From Streptomyces rhizoryzae (GTDB lineage Bacteria; Actinomycetota; Actinomycetes; Streptomycetales; Streptomycetaceae): 64,000 nt of DNA. The position numbers were made by a program, and so were the translations under genes. How positions within the stretch are numbered: the stretch's first letter is position 1; the number at the start of each line of letters is the position of its first letter. Of this stretch, positions 51,044 through 60,103 are shown one piece after another. Where the stretch lies: positions 47,150 through 111,149 of the forward strand of contig NZ_JALMUV010000026.1 of the NCBI RefSeq assembly GCF_023155275.1, written 5' to 3'. Under the pieces are notes generated by a model. It was not told where the DNA came from and did not search any database. It was given only the letters and a program-made list of their open reading frames with translations.

Positions 51044-52285
51044 TCAGGACACCGGCCGGGAGTCCGCCCAGACGCTCTCGAACTCCTCGCGGTAGGTCTC
51101 GAAGAGGCCGTGGTCGCCGTCGCCGGCGTCCTGCCGGACCACCTCCCGGCCGCCGCCGCGCAGCACGAACACCGGCGACTCCATCCCGCGGCTCTTGCGG
51201 AGGTAGGGCTGGACGACGGCTATCCCGTCGGGCCCGTCGCCGTCGACGAGGTAGGCGGTGAAGCGCGGGGTCTCGTCGAAGACCTGGATCTCGAACGCCC
51301 CCGGGTCCCGCAGCCGGGCCCGGACCCGCCGCATGTGCAGGATGTTCATCTCGATGGAGCGGCTCATCTCGCCCTTCTTCAGGCCGATTTCGCGCTCCCG
51401 GCGGCGGACCGCGCTGCTGGCCGGGTTGAGGAAGAGCAGCCGGACCCGGCAGCCGGTCTCGGCGAGCCGGACCAGGCGGCGGCCGGAGTAGTTCTGGACG
51501 AGGAGGTTGAGTCCTATGCCCACCGCGTCCAGGCGGCGGGCGCCGCCGAAGAGGTCCTCGGCCGGCAGCTGGCGCTGGAGCCGCACCCGGTCGGGATGGA
51601 CGCCGACCACGTCGGCGTAGCGGTCGCCGACCAGGTCCTCGACGGCGTCGATCGGCAGCCGCCCGGAGATACGGGTGCCGGCCCCGGAGCCGAGGAGGTC
51701 CAGCAGCCGGGCGGAGGCCCGCTCGGCCTGGGCCAGGACGGTGCCGGACAGCGCGCGGTTGCGGGAGACGATGTTGCGGGCGACCTCCAGCTCGTCGAGG
51801 GCCAGCTCGACCTCGCGGCGGTCGTCCACGTAGGGCTCGAAGCAGGGCCAGTGCTGGACCATCAGCTCGCGCAGCTGCGGGAGCGTCAGGAAGCTGACGA
51901 TGTTGTCGTCGGCGGGGTCGAGGAGGTAGCCCTTGCGGCGGCTGACCTCGCGGACCGCGACGGCGCGCTGCACCCACTCCTGGCCGGCCGGTCCGGCGGC
52001 CGCGACGACCCACTCGTCGCCGTGGACCGGTTCGTAGACGGGCCGCAGGACGGCCGCGACGACGGCGCGCAGGCGCTGCTCGACGAGATTCAGCCAGATG
52101 TAGGCGCGGCCGGCCCGGCGGGCCCGGGTGCGCACCTCGCTCCAGGCGTCGGTTCCCCAGTCCAGCTCGGCGCCGATCTCCAGCGGCCGGGCCAGGGACA
52201 CCGTCCCGGGCGGCGCGTCCACGGAGCCGCCCTCCTGGCCCTCATGACTCTCGTCACCAGGGGGCAACTCCAGCCCGCCGCTCAC
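51044..52285 (-). CDS. SAV2148-type HEPN-domain protein
   Basis: 413 aa from the GTG at 52285 (VSGGLELPPGDE...). I recall a Streptomyces family of this start and length annotated as SAV2148 family HEPN domain-containing protein. A helical N-terminal domain (~20-200) contains RELMVQH, which fits the R-x(4-6)-H motif of HEPN ribonucleases. The C-terminal half (~215-410) is alpha/beta with VGIGLNLLVQNYSGRRLVRL in part and RVRLLFLNPASSA; it looks like the N-terminal part of a PLD-like or regulatory domain. HEPN proteins often cut RNA in stress or defence, but no toxin-antitoxin partner is adjacent. Function unknown. Confidence 0.82.
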   Translation of the reverse strand: MSGGLELPPGDESHEGQEGGSVDAPPGTVSLARPLEIGAELDWGTDAWSEVRTRARRAGRAYIWLNLVEQRLRAVVAAVLRPVYEPVHGDEWVVAAAGPAGQEWVQRAVAVREVSRRKGYLLDPADDNIVSFLTLPQLRELMVQHWPCFEPYVDDRREVELALDELEVARNIVSRNRALSGTVLAQAERASARLLDLLGSGAGTRISGRLPIDAVEDLVGDRYADVVGVHPDRVRLQRQLPAEDLFGGARRLDAVGIGLNLLVQNYSGRRLVRLAETGCRVRLLFLNPASSAVRRREREIGLKKGEMSRSIEMNILHMRRVRARLRDPGAFEIQVFDETPRFTAYLVDGDGPDGIAVVQPYLRKSRGMESPVFVLRGGGREVVRQDAGDGDHGLFETYREEFESVWADSRPVS

Positions 52286-52759
52286 CTGCCACCGCCTCCC
52301 GAACCCTCGTGCCAACGATCAAGGCAGACTACTGCGGCGCCGGGGGGCGGTGCAGCAGGATGGTCCGAGTCGGTTGCCAACTCCCCTTGTCCCTCTCGCC
52401 GGTTGTGGCCGGTAAGCACGGCCGGAGTGAGCGGTTTCATAGCCGGGGCGGCGGGCGGCGGCCGGTTTGGGACCATGCGAGGGAGTGACCCGGGCACGGG
52501 CCGTTGACGGCACCCCGGGGCCCAGGGCGCGCACCGCCCACCCCCGGGCGGACCCCCGGGCACCCCGCAGGAGGGCCCGATGAGGTAACGGTACGACAAT
52601 CGGACATTGCCGAAGATCGCCCACCATTCAGCGGAGATCACGCGAAAATCTCCCGTTATCCGGCAAGTTGGAACACGTTGGGAAAGGATTCCGATTCGGT
52701 CCGCGGACGTGTGTCGTGGAGTCGCCGCCGCCCCGCAGAGAAAGTGGAAGAGTCTACGC
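52286..52759. other. 474-bp promoter region between the HEPN and glgX genes
   Basis: It must hold promoters for both divergent genes. From ~52580 to 52700 the A/T content rises well above the surrounding coding sequence, which fits the glgX promoter. I could not choose a -35/-10 pair. There is no gene, tRNA or repeat that I could see. Confidence 0.5.
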
Positions 52760-54970
52760 ATGCAGGTCTGGCCGGGACAGATGTATCCGCTGGGTGCCAC
52801 CTACGACGGTGCGGGCACCAATTTCGCGGTGTTCTCCGAAGCCGCCACGCGCATCGAACTGTGTCTGCTGCACGACGACGGTTCGGAGACCGCCGTCGAG
52901 CTGCGCGAGTCCGACGCCTTCGTGCGGCACGCGTATCTGCCGGGGGTGATGCCGGGGCAGCGCTACGGCTTCCGGGCGCACGGCCCCTACGAGCCCGAGC
53001 ACGGGCACCGCTGCAATTCCGCCAAGCTGCTCCTCGACCCGTACGCGCGGGCGATGAGCGGGGTGATCGACTGGGACGAGGCGGTCTACGGCTACCACTT
53101 CGGCCGCCCCGAGGTCCGCAACGACCTCGACTCGGCGCCGCACACCATGGCGTCGGTGGTGGTCAACCCCTACTTCGACTGGGGCGACGACCGCCCGCCG
53201 CGCACCGCCTACCACGAGACGGTGCTCTACGAGGCGCACGTCAAGGGACTGACCATGCGCCACCCCGACCTGCCGGCCGAGCTGCGCGGCACCTACGCGG
53301 CGCTGGCCCATCCGGCGATCATCGACCATCTGGCGAAGCTCGGCGTCACCGCGCTGGAGCTGATGCCGGTGCACCAGTTCGTCCAGGACCACCGGCTGGT
53401 GGACGCCGGGCTGACGAACTACTGGGGCTACAACACCATCGGCTTCTTCGCCCCGCACAACGCCTACGCCTCCTGGGGGGACCGCGGGCAGCAGGTGCTG
53501 GAGTTCAAGACCGCGGTCCGGGCGCTGCACCGGGCGGGCATCGAGGTCATCCTCGACGTGGTCTACAACCACACGGCCGAGGGCAGCCACCTGGGGCCGA
53601 CGCTGTCCTTCCGGGGGCTGGACAACGCCTCGTACTACCGGCTGTCGGACGACCGGCGCTACTACATGGACACCACCGGCACCGGGAACTCCCTGCTGAT
53701 GCGCAGCCCGCACGTGCTCCAGCTGGTGATGGACTCGCTGCGGTACTGGGTCCAGGAGATGCACGTGGACGGGTTCCGGTTCGACCTGGCGGCGACGCTG
53801 GCCCGGCAGTTCCACGAGGTGGACCGGCTGTCGTCGTTCTTCGACCTGGTGCACCAGGACCCGGTGGTCAGCCAGGTGAAGCTGATCGCCGAGCCCTGGG
53901 ACGTCGGCGAGGGCGGCTACCAGGTGGGGAACTTCCCGCCGCTGTGGACGGAGTGGAACGGCAAGTACCGGGACACCGTGCGGGACCTGTGGCGGGGCGA
54001 GCCGCGCACCCTGGCGGAGTTCGGATCCCGGCTGACCGGTTCCTCCGACCTCTACCAGGAGGACGGGCGGCGCCCGCTGGCCTCGGTCAACTTCGTCACC
54101 TGCCACGACGGCTTCACCCTGCGCGACCTGGTGTCGTACAACGACAAGCACAACGAGGCCAACGGGGAGGACAACCGGGACGGCGAGCGGTTCAACCGGT
54201 CCTGGAACTGCGGTGCGGAGGGGCCCAGTGACGACCCGGCGGTGCGGCGGCTGCGGCTCCGGCAGATGCGGAACTTCCTCGCCACCCTGATGCTGTCGCA
54301 GGGCGTGCCGATGCTCAGCCACGGCGACGAGTTCGGCCGCAGCCAGCGCGGCAACAACAACGCGTACTGCCAGGACAACGAGCTGACCTGGGTGCGCTGG
54401 CCGGAGCGGGCGGCCCAGGGCACCGGGGGCGGCCCCGGGGCGGCGGACGGGGACGCGGCGGACGGGGACGGCCCGGCGGCGGAGTCGCCGGAGGAGGCCG
54501 AGCGGGCGGAGGAGCTGGCGCTGCTGGCGTTCGTCCGGCAGATGGTGTGGCTGCGGCGGGACCACCCGGTCTTCCGGCGGCGGCGGTTCTTCCAGGGCCA
54601 CCCGATGGAGGGCACCCACGACGAGCTGTCGGACATCGCGTGGTTCACCGCGGCCGGTACGGAGATGGGCACCCGGGACTGGCAGTCGGTGCACGCGCAC
54701 GCGCTGACCGTCTTCCTCAACGGGAGCTCGATCTCGGAACCGGGGCCGCGCGGTGAGCCGGTCACCGACGACTCGTTCCTGCTGATGTTCAACGCCCACG
54801 ACCAGGACAAGGAGTTCCGGGTGCCGGAGCACCTGGGCCGGCAGTGGCAGGTGGTGGTGGACACCGACCGGCCGGAGGCGCCGGCCGACGGCCGGGGCGC
54901 CAAGGTCAAGGGCGGCGACCTGCTGACGCTGGTCGGGCGGAGCCTGCTGGTGCTCCAGCGGCCCGCCTGA
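52760..54970 (+). CDS. glgX: Glycogen debranching enzyme
   Basis: 736 aa, ATG with GGAAG nine nt upstream. An N-terminal CBM48/E-set domain (~8-95) is followed by the GH13 barrel (~160-560) with its four regions: DVVYNHTAEG, GFRFDLAATL (nucleophile Asp), KLIAEPWDVG (acid Glu) and FVTCHDG. The NRDGERFNRSWNCG and SRPW-like stretches are those of GlgX/TreX. It removes alpha-1,6 branches from glycogen trimmed by phosphorylase. Residues ~550-575 hold a Gly/Ala/Asp insert. With treY and treZ downstream it suits glycogen-to-trehalose conversion. Confidence 0.95.
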   Translation: MQVWPGQMYPLGATYDGAGTNFAVFSEAATRIELCLLHDDGSETAVELRESDAFVRHAYLPGVMPGQRYGFRAHGPYEPEHGHRCNSAKLLLDPYARAMSGVIDWDEAVYGYHFGRPEVRNDLDSAPHTMASVVVNPYFDWGDDRPPRTAYHETVLYEAHVKGLTMRHPDLPAELRGTYAALAHPAIIDHLAKLGVTALELMPVHQFVQDHRLVDAGLTNYWGYNTIGFFAPHNAYASWGDRGQQVLEFKTAVRALHRAGIEVILDVVYNHTAEGSHLGPTLSFRGLDNASYYRLSDDRRYYMDTTGTGNSLLMRSPHVLQLVMDSLRYWVQEMHVDGFRFDLAATLARQFHEVDRLSSFFDLVHQDPVVSQVKLIAEPWDVGEGGYQVGNFPPLWTEWNGKYRDTVRDLWRGEPRTLAEFGSRLTGSSDLYQEDGRRPLASVNFVTCHDGFTLRDLVSYNDKHNEANGEDNRDGERFNRSWNCGAEGPSDDPAVRRLRLRQMRNFLATLMLSQGVPMLSHGDEFGRSQRGNNNAYCQDNELTWVRWPERAAQGTGGGPGAADGDAADGDGPAAESPEEAERAEELALLAFVRQMVWLRRDHPVFRRRRFFQGHPMEGTHDELSDIAWFTAAGTEMGTRDWQSVHAHALTVFLNGSSISEPGPRGEPVTDDSFLLMFNAHDQDKEFRVPEHLGRQWQVVVDTDRPEAPADGRGAKVKGGDLLTLVGRSLLVLQRPA

Positions 54971-54993
54971 GCGGCCGCGCGGGCCCCGCCGGG

Positions 54994-56269
54994 TCAGGGT
55001 GCCGGGGCGGGGTCCGCCGCGGCGTCCTGGCCGGGCCCGGGGGCGCGGACGGGCGCGGCGGGCCGGGCGCCGGCGCGGGTGGTGAGCGCGACGGCCAGGA
55101 TCAGCACCGCGGCGCCGACCGCGACCGCGAAGGCGGCCGACGGGCCGTGGGCGTCGGCCAGCCGCCCGGACAGGGCCAGCGCCAGGGCCTGTCCGCCGAC
55201 CACGGAGCTGGTCAGGAACGCCATCGACTCGGCCAGCCGGGTGGCCGGCACCAGCCGTTCGGTGAGTCCGAAGAGGGTGATCAGATGCGGGGCGAAGGCC
55301 ACCCCGAGCACCACCACGACCAGGTAGAGCGCTCCCAGCGAGCGGACGAACAGCAGCGGCACCGACAGCACGATCAGCGCGGCGGCGGCCGCCCGCCACC
55401 GGGTGGGCAGCCCGATCCTGGCCGGTACGAGGGCCAGCGACAGGCCCGCGGCAGCGCTCATCACGCCCATCGCGGCGTACACCAGACCGGCCTGGGCGGG
55501 CTGGTGCAGGCGCTCGGTGAGCGCGGTGATGCCCGCCTGGCAGGCGCCGAACATGGCGCCCTGGAGCACCATCGAGAGCCGCATGGCGTGCACCGCCCGG
55601 GGCATCCGGGCGCGCGGCCCGCGCGCGGCCCCGGTGGCGCGCGGGGCCCGGCCCGCGGCGCGGCCGGCCGCCACCGCGGTGGGGTGCAGCGCGAACGCCG
55701 AGCCGCAGACCGCCAGCAGCAGCGCGGCCAGCGCCAGCGCCACCGCCGGACGGGCCACCGAGGCGGCCAGCCCCACCAGCGCCGGGCCGAGCACGAACGA
55801 CACCTCGTCCAGCGTGCCCTCCAGGGACAGCGCGGCGCTCACCACCCGGTCGCCGGCCGCCGCGCGGTGCGCCAGCGCGACCAGCCGGGTGCGGGCCAGC
55901 GGCCCGATCTGCGGCACGCTGGCGCCCGCCAGCAGGCCGATGAGGGCCAGCGGCAGGGTCGCCGTACGGGCCTGCGCGGCGAGGACCAGGGCGGCCACCG
56001 CGAGCGCGTTGAGCCAGCAGGCGACGAGCACCACCGGCCGCTGCCCGTGCCGGTCGGCGAGCCGCCCGGTCAGCGGGCCGGCGGCCGTCTGACCCGCCGC
56101 CAGGGCGCCGCCCACCAGGCCCGCCGTGGTCAGCGACGCTGGTCTCCGCCACCAGCAGGACGCTGCCGAGCTGGCACATGGCGGTGGGCAGCCGCCCCAG
56201 GAAGGAGACCACGGGCAGCAGCGGCCCGCTGAGGGCGAGGACCCGGCGGTAGGTGGTGGCAGCGGTCAT
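54994..56269 (-). pseudogene. MFS transporter broken by a frameshift near 56135
   Basis: Reading from ATG at 56269 gives the first 44 residues of an MFS carrier (RVLALSGPLLPVVSFLGRLP, then SVLLVAETS). The frame then fails. The rest continues in another frame from ~56140 to 54994: SLTTAGLVGGALAAGQTAAG, GRLADRHGQRPV and ten more helices. Around 56133 the DNA reads GAGACCAGCGTCGCTGACC; two extra bases after AGCG would restore a continuous protein. So a 2-nt loss (or 1-nt gain) split the gene. The downstream GTG at 56115 has no ribosome site. A sequencing error is possible. Substrate unknown; a drug or sugar exporter by fold. Confidence 0.75.
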
Positions 56270-56382
56270 CACAAGAAGCTATCCGTCCCCCCGGCACGAT
56301 CCGTAGCGGCGGTACGTACGAAGCGGTACCGCGGTCCGGCCCGGCGGTTCGGACGAAGACACCACGGAGGGGACGGCCCGGG

Positions 56383-58971
56383 ATGACGCAACCCGATGAC
56401 AGAACGGCCCGCCCGCGGGGTACGGGTGTTCCCATGACGCACGCTTCGAGTCCGTCGCCGACCGCCACCTACCGGCTCCAGCTCCAGCCGGACTTCCCGT
56501 TCGCCGCCGCCGGGCGGGCCGTCCCGTACCTCGCCGCGCTCGGGGTGTCGCACCTGCACCTCTCGCCCGTCCTGGAGGCCGTCCCCGGCTCCACCCACGG
56601 CTACGACGTGACCGGCCACGGCGCGGTGCGGGCCGAACTGGGCGGCGAGGACGGGCTGCGGGCGCTGGCGGCCACCGCCCGGGCCCACGGCCTGGGACTG
56701 ATCGTGGACATCGTGCCCAACCACATGGCGGTGCCCGCGCCGCTGACGCTGAACGGGCCGCTGTGGGAGGTGCTGCGGGACGGGCCGGGGTCGCGGTACG
56801 CCCGGTGGTTCGACATCGACTGGGACGGCGGGCACGGCGGCCGGGTGCTGCTGCCCGTCCTGGAGGGGCGGATCGGGGACGAGCTGCCCCGCTTCCGGGT
56901 CGACGGGCAGGTGCTGCGCTACGGGGAGCAGGTCTTCCCGCTGCGCCCCGGTACCGAACGGCTGCCGCTGGAGCGCCTCCTGGGGGCACAGTGGTACCGC
57001 CTGGCCTGGTGGCGGCTGGCCCGCACCGAACTGAACTACCGGCGGTTCTTCACCATCTCCGACCTGATCGGGCTGCGCGTCGAGGACCCCGAGGTGTTCG
57101 AGGCGACCCACCGGACGGTGCTGCGGCTGATCCGGGACGGCGTCGTCGACGGGCTGCGGATCGACCATCCGGACGGACTGGTGGACCCGGGCGGCTATCT
57201 GGCGCGGCTGCGGGGCGCGGCCAAGGGCTGCTGGACGGTGGTGGAGAAGATCCTCACCGGGCCGGAGCGGCTGCCGGTCGGCTGGGCGTGCGCGGGCACC
57301 ACCGGCTACGACACGCTGCGCCACATCGACGGGCTGTTCGTCTGCCCGCAGGGCGCCGGGCGGCTGTTCTCGCACTACCGCGACTTCGTCACCCCGCTGG
57401 CGGACGAGGGCGGCGACTGGGAGGAGACGGTGCGCCGGGCCGCCTACGAGGTCGTCGAGCACGACCTGGCGGCCGAGGTGGAGCGCCTGGTGCGGACCGC
57501 GGTCCGGATCGGCGAGCGGGTGCCCCGGCCGGGCGACCACGCCCCGTGGGCGCTGCGGCAGGCGGTCCGGGAGCTGCTGGTGCGGCTGCCGGTCTACCGG
57601 CCGTACACCGGGGACCCCGCGGACGCGGCGCGGGCGGCGTCGGACGCGGCGATGCTGGCCGCTGCCGCGGAACGGGCCCGGGCCACCTTCCGGGTGCCGG
57701 AGGAGGCCGGGGCGGTGGACCTGGTGCACGACCTGGCGCTGGGGCGGTGCGCCGGCGGCGGGGGCGGCGCGCCGGACCCCGGCGTCGTGGACTTCGCGGC
57801 GCGGTTCGCGCAGACCGCGTCCGCACTGCACGCCAAGTCCGTGGAGGACACCGCGTTCTACCGCTACCCGGTGCTGCTGTCGGCGTGCGAGGTCGGCGGC
57901 GATCCCGGGGAACCGGCGCTGGGTCCCGGGACGTTCCACGAGTACTGCGCGCGGATGCAGCGGGACTGGCCGGAGGGCGGCACGGTGCTGTCCACGCACG
58001 ACACCAAGCGCAGTGCCGATGTGCGGGCGCGGATCGCGGTGCTGTCGGAGTGCCCGGACCGGTGGCGGGACGTGCTGGGCGCGGTGGCCGGCGGGCCGGA
58101 GGCCGCCGAGGGCGGGGTGCCGGTGGATCCGATGGCGGTGTGGACGGCCTGGCAGAGCGCGTTCGGGCTGGGGGCGGCCACCGCCGGCGGCCCGGCGGCG
58201 GGGGGACCGGCCGGCGAGGGCCGGGAGCGGCTGGCGCCCGCGGTCCTCAAGGCCGTGCGGGAGGCCGGCCTGCGGACGTCCTGGACGGAGCCGGACGCGG
58301 CGTACGAGGACGCGGTGGCGGAGTTCGTCCGCGGCGGGCCGTGCGGTCCGGCCGCCGCCCACCTGGCCGCGCTGGAGGCGGAGCTGGCCCCGTACATCCG
58401 GGCGAACGTACTGGGCGCGGCGCTGCTGCACCTGACCGTGCCGGGCGTCCCGGACCTCTACCAGGGCACCGAGCGGGAGTACACCGCGCTGGTCGACCCG
58501 GACAACCGGCGGCCCGCGCGGTTCGCGCCCGGCCTGCTCGCGGAGCTGGACGGCGGGGCCGTGCCGGACGGGCTGTCCGCCGAGAAGCTGCGGCTGACGG
58601 CCGCCGCGCTGCGGCTGCGCCGGGCGCACCCGGAGTGGTTCGGCGCCGCCGGCTCCTACGAGCCGCTGACCGCGGAGGGCCCGGCGGCCGAGCACTGCGT
58701 GGCCTTCGCGCGCGCCGGACGGGTGGTCACCGCGGTCACCCGGCTGTCGCTGCGGCTGCGGGAGACCGGCGGCTGGTGGGACACCGTGCTGCGGCTGCCC
58801 GCGGGCGGCGCCTGGCACGACCTGCTGACCGGCCGCACGCTGCCCGGCGGGGCCCCGGTCGGGGTGGACACGCTGCTCTCCGCGTGGCCGGTGGCACTCC
58901 TGGTCCGGGCGGAGGGAACGGCGGAGGCGGTGGGGGCAGCCGAGGCAGCGGAGCCGGCGGAGACAGGCTGA
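56383..58971 (+). CDS. treY: Malto-oligosyltrehalose synthase
   Basis: 862 aa from the ATG at 56383 (GGAGGGG upstream); ATG at 56434 is an alternative. GH13 of subfamily 26: TATYRLQLQPDFPF at the N-terminus, LHLSPVLEAVPGSTHGYDV in part, DIVPNHMA, GLRIDHPDGL (nucleophile Asp), WTVVEKIL (acid Glu), and the TreY-specific STHDTKRSADVRAR. A long helical insertion (~380-560) is typical. It turns the reducing end of maltodextrins into a trehalose unit by intramolecular transfer; TreZ then releases trehalose. treZ lies 3.4 kb downstream, split off by three unrelated genes. Confidence 0.95.
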   Translation: MTQPDDRTARPRGTGVPMTHASSPSPTATYRLQLQPDFPFAAAGRAVPYLAALGVSHLHLSPVLEAVPGSTHGYDVTGHGAVRAELGGEDGLRALAATARAHGLGLIVDIVPNHMAVPAPLTLNGPLWEVLRDGPGSRYARWFDIDWDGGHGGRVLLPVLEGRIGDELPRFRVDGQVLRYGEQVFPLRPGTERLPLERLLGAQWYRLAWWRLARTELNYRRFFTISDLIGLRVEDPEVFEATHRTVLRLIRDGVVDGLRIDHPDGLVDPGGYLARLRGAAKGCWTVVEKILTGPERLPVGWACAGTTGYDTLRHIDGLFVCPQGAGRLFSHYRDFVTPLADEGGDWEETVRRAAYEVVEHDLAAEVERLVRTAVRIGERVPRPGDHAPWALRQAVRELLVRLPVYRPYTGDPADAARAASDAAMLAAAAERARATFRVPEEAGAVDLVHDLALGRCAGGGGGAPDPGVVDFAARFAQTASALHAKSVEDTAFYRYPVLLSACEVGGDPGEPALGPGTFHEYCARMQRDWPEGGTVLSTHDTKRSADVRARIAVLSECPDRWRDVLGAVAGGPEAAEGGVPVDPMAVWTAWQSAFGLGAATAGGPAAGGPAGEGRERLAPAVLKAVREAGLRTSWTEPDAAYEDAVAEFVRGGPCGPAAAHLAALEAELAPYIRANVLGAALLHLTVPGVPDLYQGTEREYTALVDPDNRRPARFAPGLLAELDGGAVPDGLSAEKLRLTAAALRLRRAHPEWFGAAGSYEPLTAEGPAAEHCVAFARAGRVVTAVTRLSLRLRETGGWWDTVLRLPAGGAWHDLLTGRTLPGGAPVGVDTLLSAWPVALLVRAEGTAEAVGAAEAAEPAETG

Positions 58972-59082
58972 CAGGGCGTCAAGGCCGCGCGGGCGGCGGC
59001 CGGTACGGCGGGGCACGGGCCGGGTGCGGCGGGCGCGCCGGGCCCGGCCCGTCCCGCGCCGGGCGCGCGGCCCCGTTCGGCG

Positions 59083-59964
59083 TCAGGCCCCGTGCTCGTC
59101 CCCCCACTCCCGCAGCAGGCCGGTGAACTCCGCTGCGGCGCCGGTCAGTTCGACGCGGGAGAAGACGGTGATGTCGCGGCGCCAGGGCGGGTCGGTGGGC
59201 ACCCGGGCGCAGTCCAGGCCGGTGAGTTCGTGGGCGGCGGTGAGCAGGACGCCGACACCGGCCGAGGCCATCCGCACGGCCGTCGAGGTGTGCTGGGTGC
59301 GGACGGCGGTGCGCGGGGTGAAGCCGGCCCGCTCGCACTCCACGTCCAGCCAGCGCCGCCCGGCCAGCACCGGCTCCAGGCTGCACCGCACCCAGGGCCG
59401 GTCCGCCAGGTCCGCCAGGCGCACCGAGGCGCGGCCGGCGAGCGGGTCGCCGTGCGGCACCACCAGCACCATCCGCTCCCGGCCGACGACGGTGACCGGC
59501 CCCGGCCAGTCCTCCGGGCGCGGCCCCAGCGCCATGTCGGCCACCCCGCGCAGCATCCGGTCGGTCAGCTCCTCGGTGGTGGCGTACTCGTGGAGCACCA
59601 CGCGGACGCCGGGCCGGAGCCGGGCCCAGCGCGCGCAGACCGCCGGGAGCACCCCGATGGCCTGGGCGTGCACGGTGGCGAGGTGGAGTTCACCGGTCTC
59701 CGCGCCACCGGCCGCGAGCGCCGCGCGGCGGGCCTGGCGGGCGCTGCGGACGGCGAGTTCGGCGTGCGGGTAGTAGGCGCGGCCCATCGGGGTGAGCCGG
59801 ACGCCGCGGGTCATCCGCTCCAGCAGCGGCCCGCCGACCTCCCGTTCCAGCGCCTTGATCTGGTGCGAGAGCGCGGACTGGCTGACGTGCAGCGCCTCCG
59901 CGGCACGGGTGAAGGACTGCTCCTCGACCACCGCCACCAGGTACTCCATCTGACGCAGGCTCAT
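59083..59964 (-). CDS. LysR-family transcriptional regulator
   Basis: 293 aa from the ATG at 59964 (GGGGAGGGG upstream). Winged-helix HTH at ~1-60 (MEYLVAVVEEQSFTRAAEAL, then SQSALSHQIKALEREVG), then the periplasmic-binding-like effector domain (~90-290). No redox Cys pair like OxyR is seen at the usual place. It is divergent from the dihydrolipoyl dehydrogenase gene over 139 bp, the classic layout of a LysR regulator and its target. Ligand unknown. Confidence 0.91.
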   Translation of the reverse strand: MSLRQMEYLVAVVEEQSFTRAAEALHVSQSALSHQIKALEREVGGPLLERMTRGVRLTPMGRAYYPHAELAVRSARQARRAALAAGGAETGELHLATVHAQAIGVLPAVCARWARLRPGVRVVLHEYATTEELTDRMLRGVADMALGPRPEDWPGPVTVVGRERMVLVVPHGDPLAGRASVRLADLADRPWVRCSLEPVLAGRRWLDVECERAGFTPRTAVRTQHTSTAVRMASAGVGVLLTAAHELTGLDCARVPTDPPWRRDITVFSRVELTGAAAEFTGLLREWGDEHGA

Positions 59965-60103
59965 CCGCCCCTCCCCGCACCGGAACCGGCCACCGTGCGC
60001 CGGCCGCCCCGGTACTCGCCACGGCCGCCATGCACACCGTTCATCGTCCCCATAGAAACATTGCCTTGGACTCATCACCGCAGGCGGGCGGAGGCTGGGG
60101 GCC

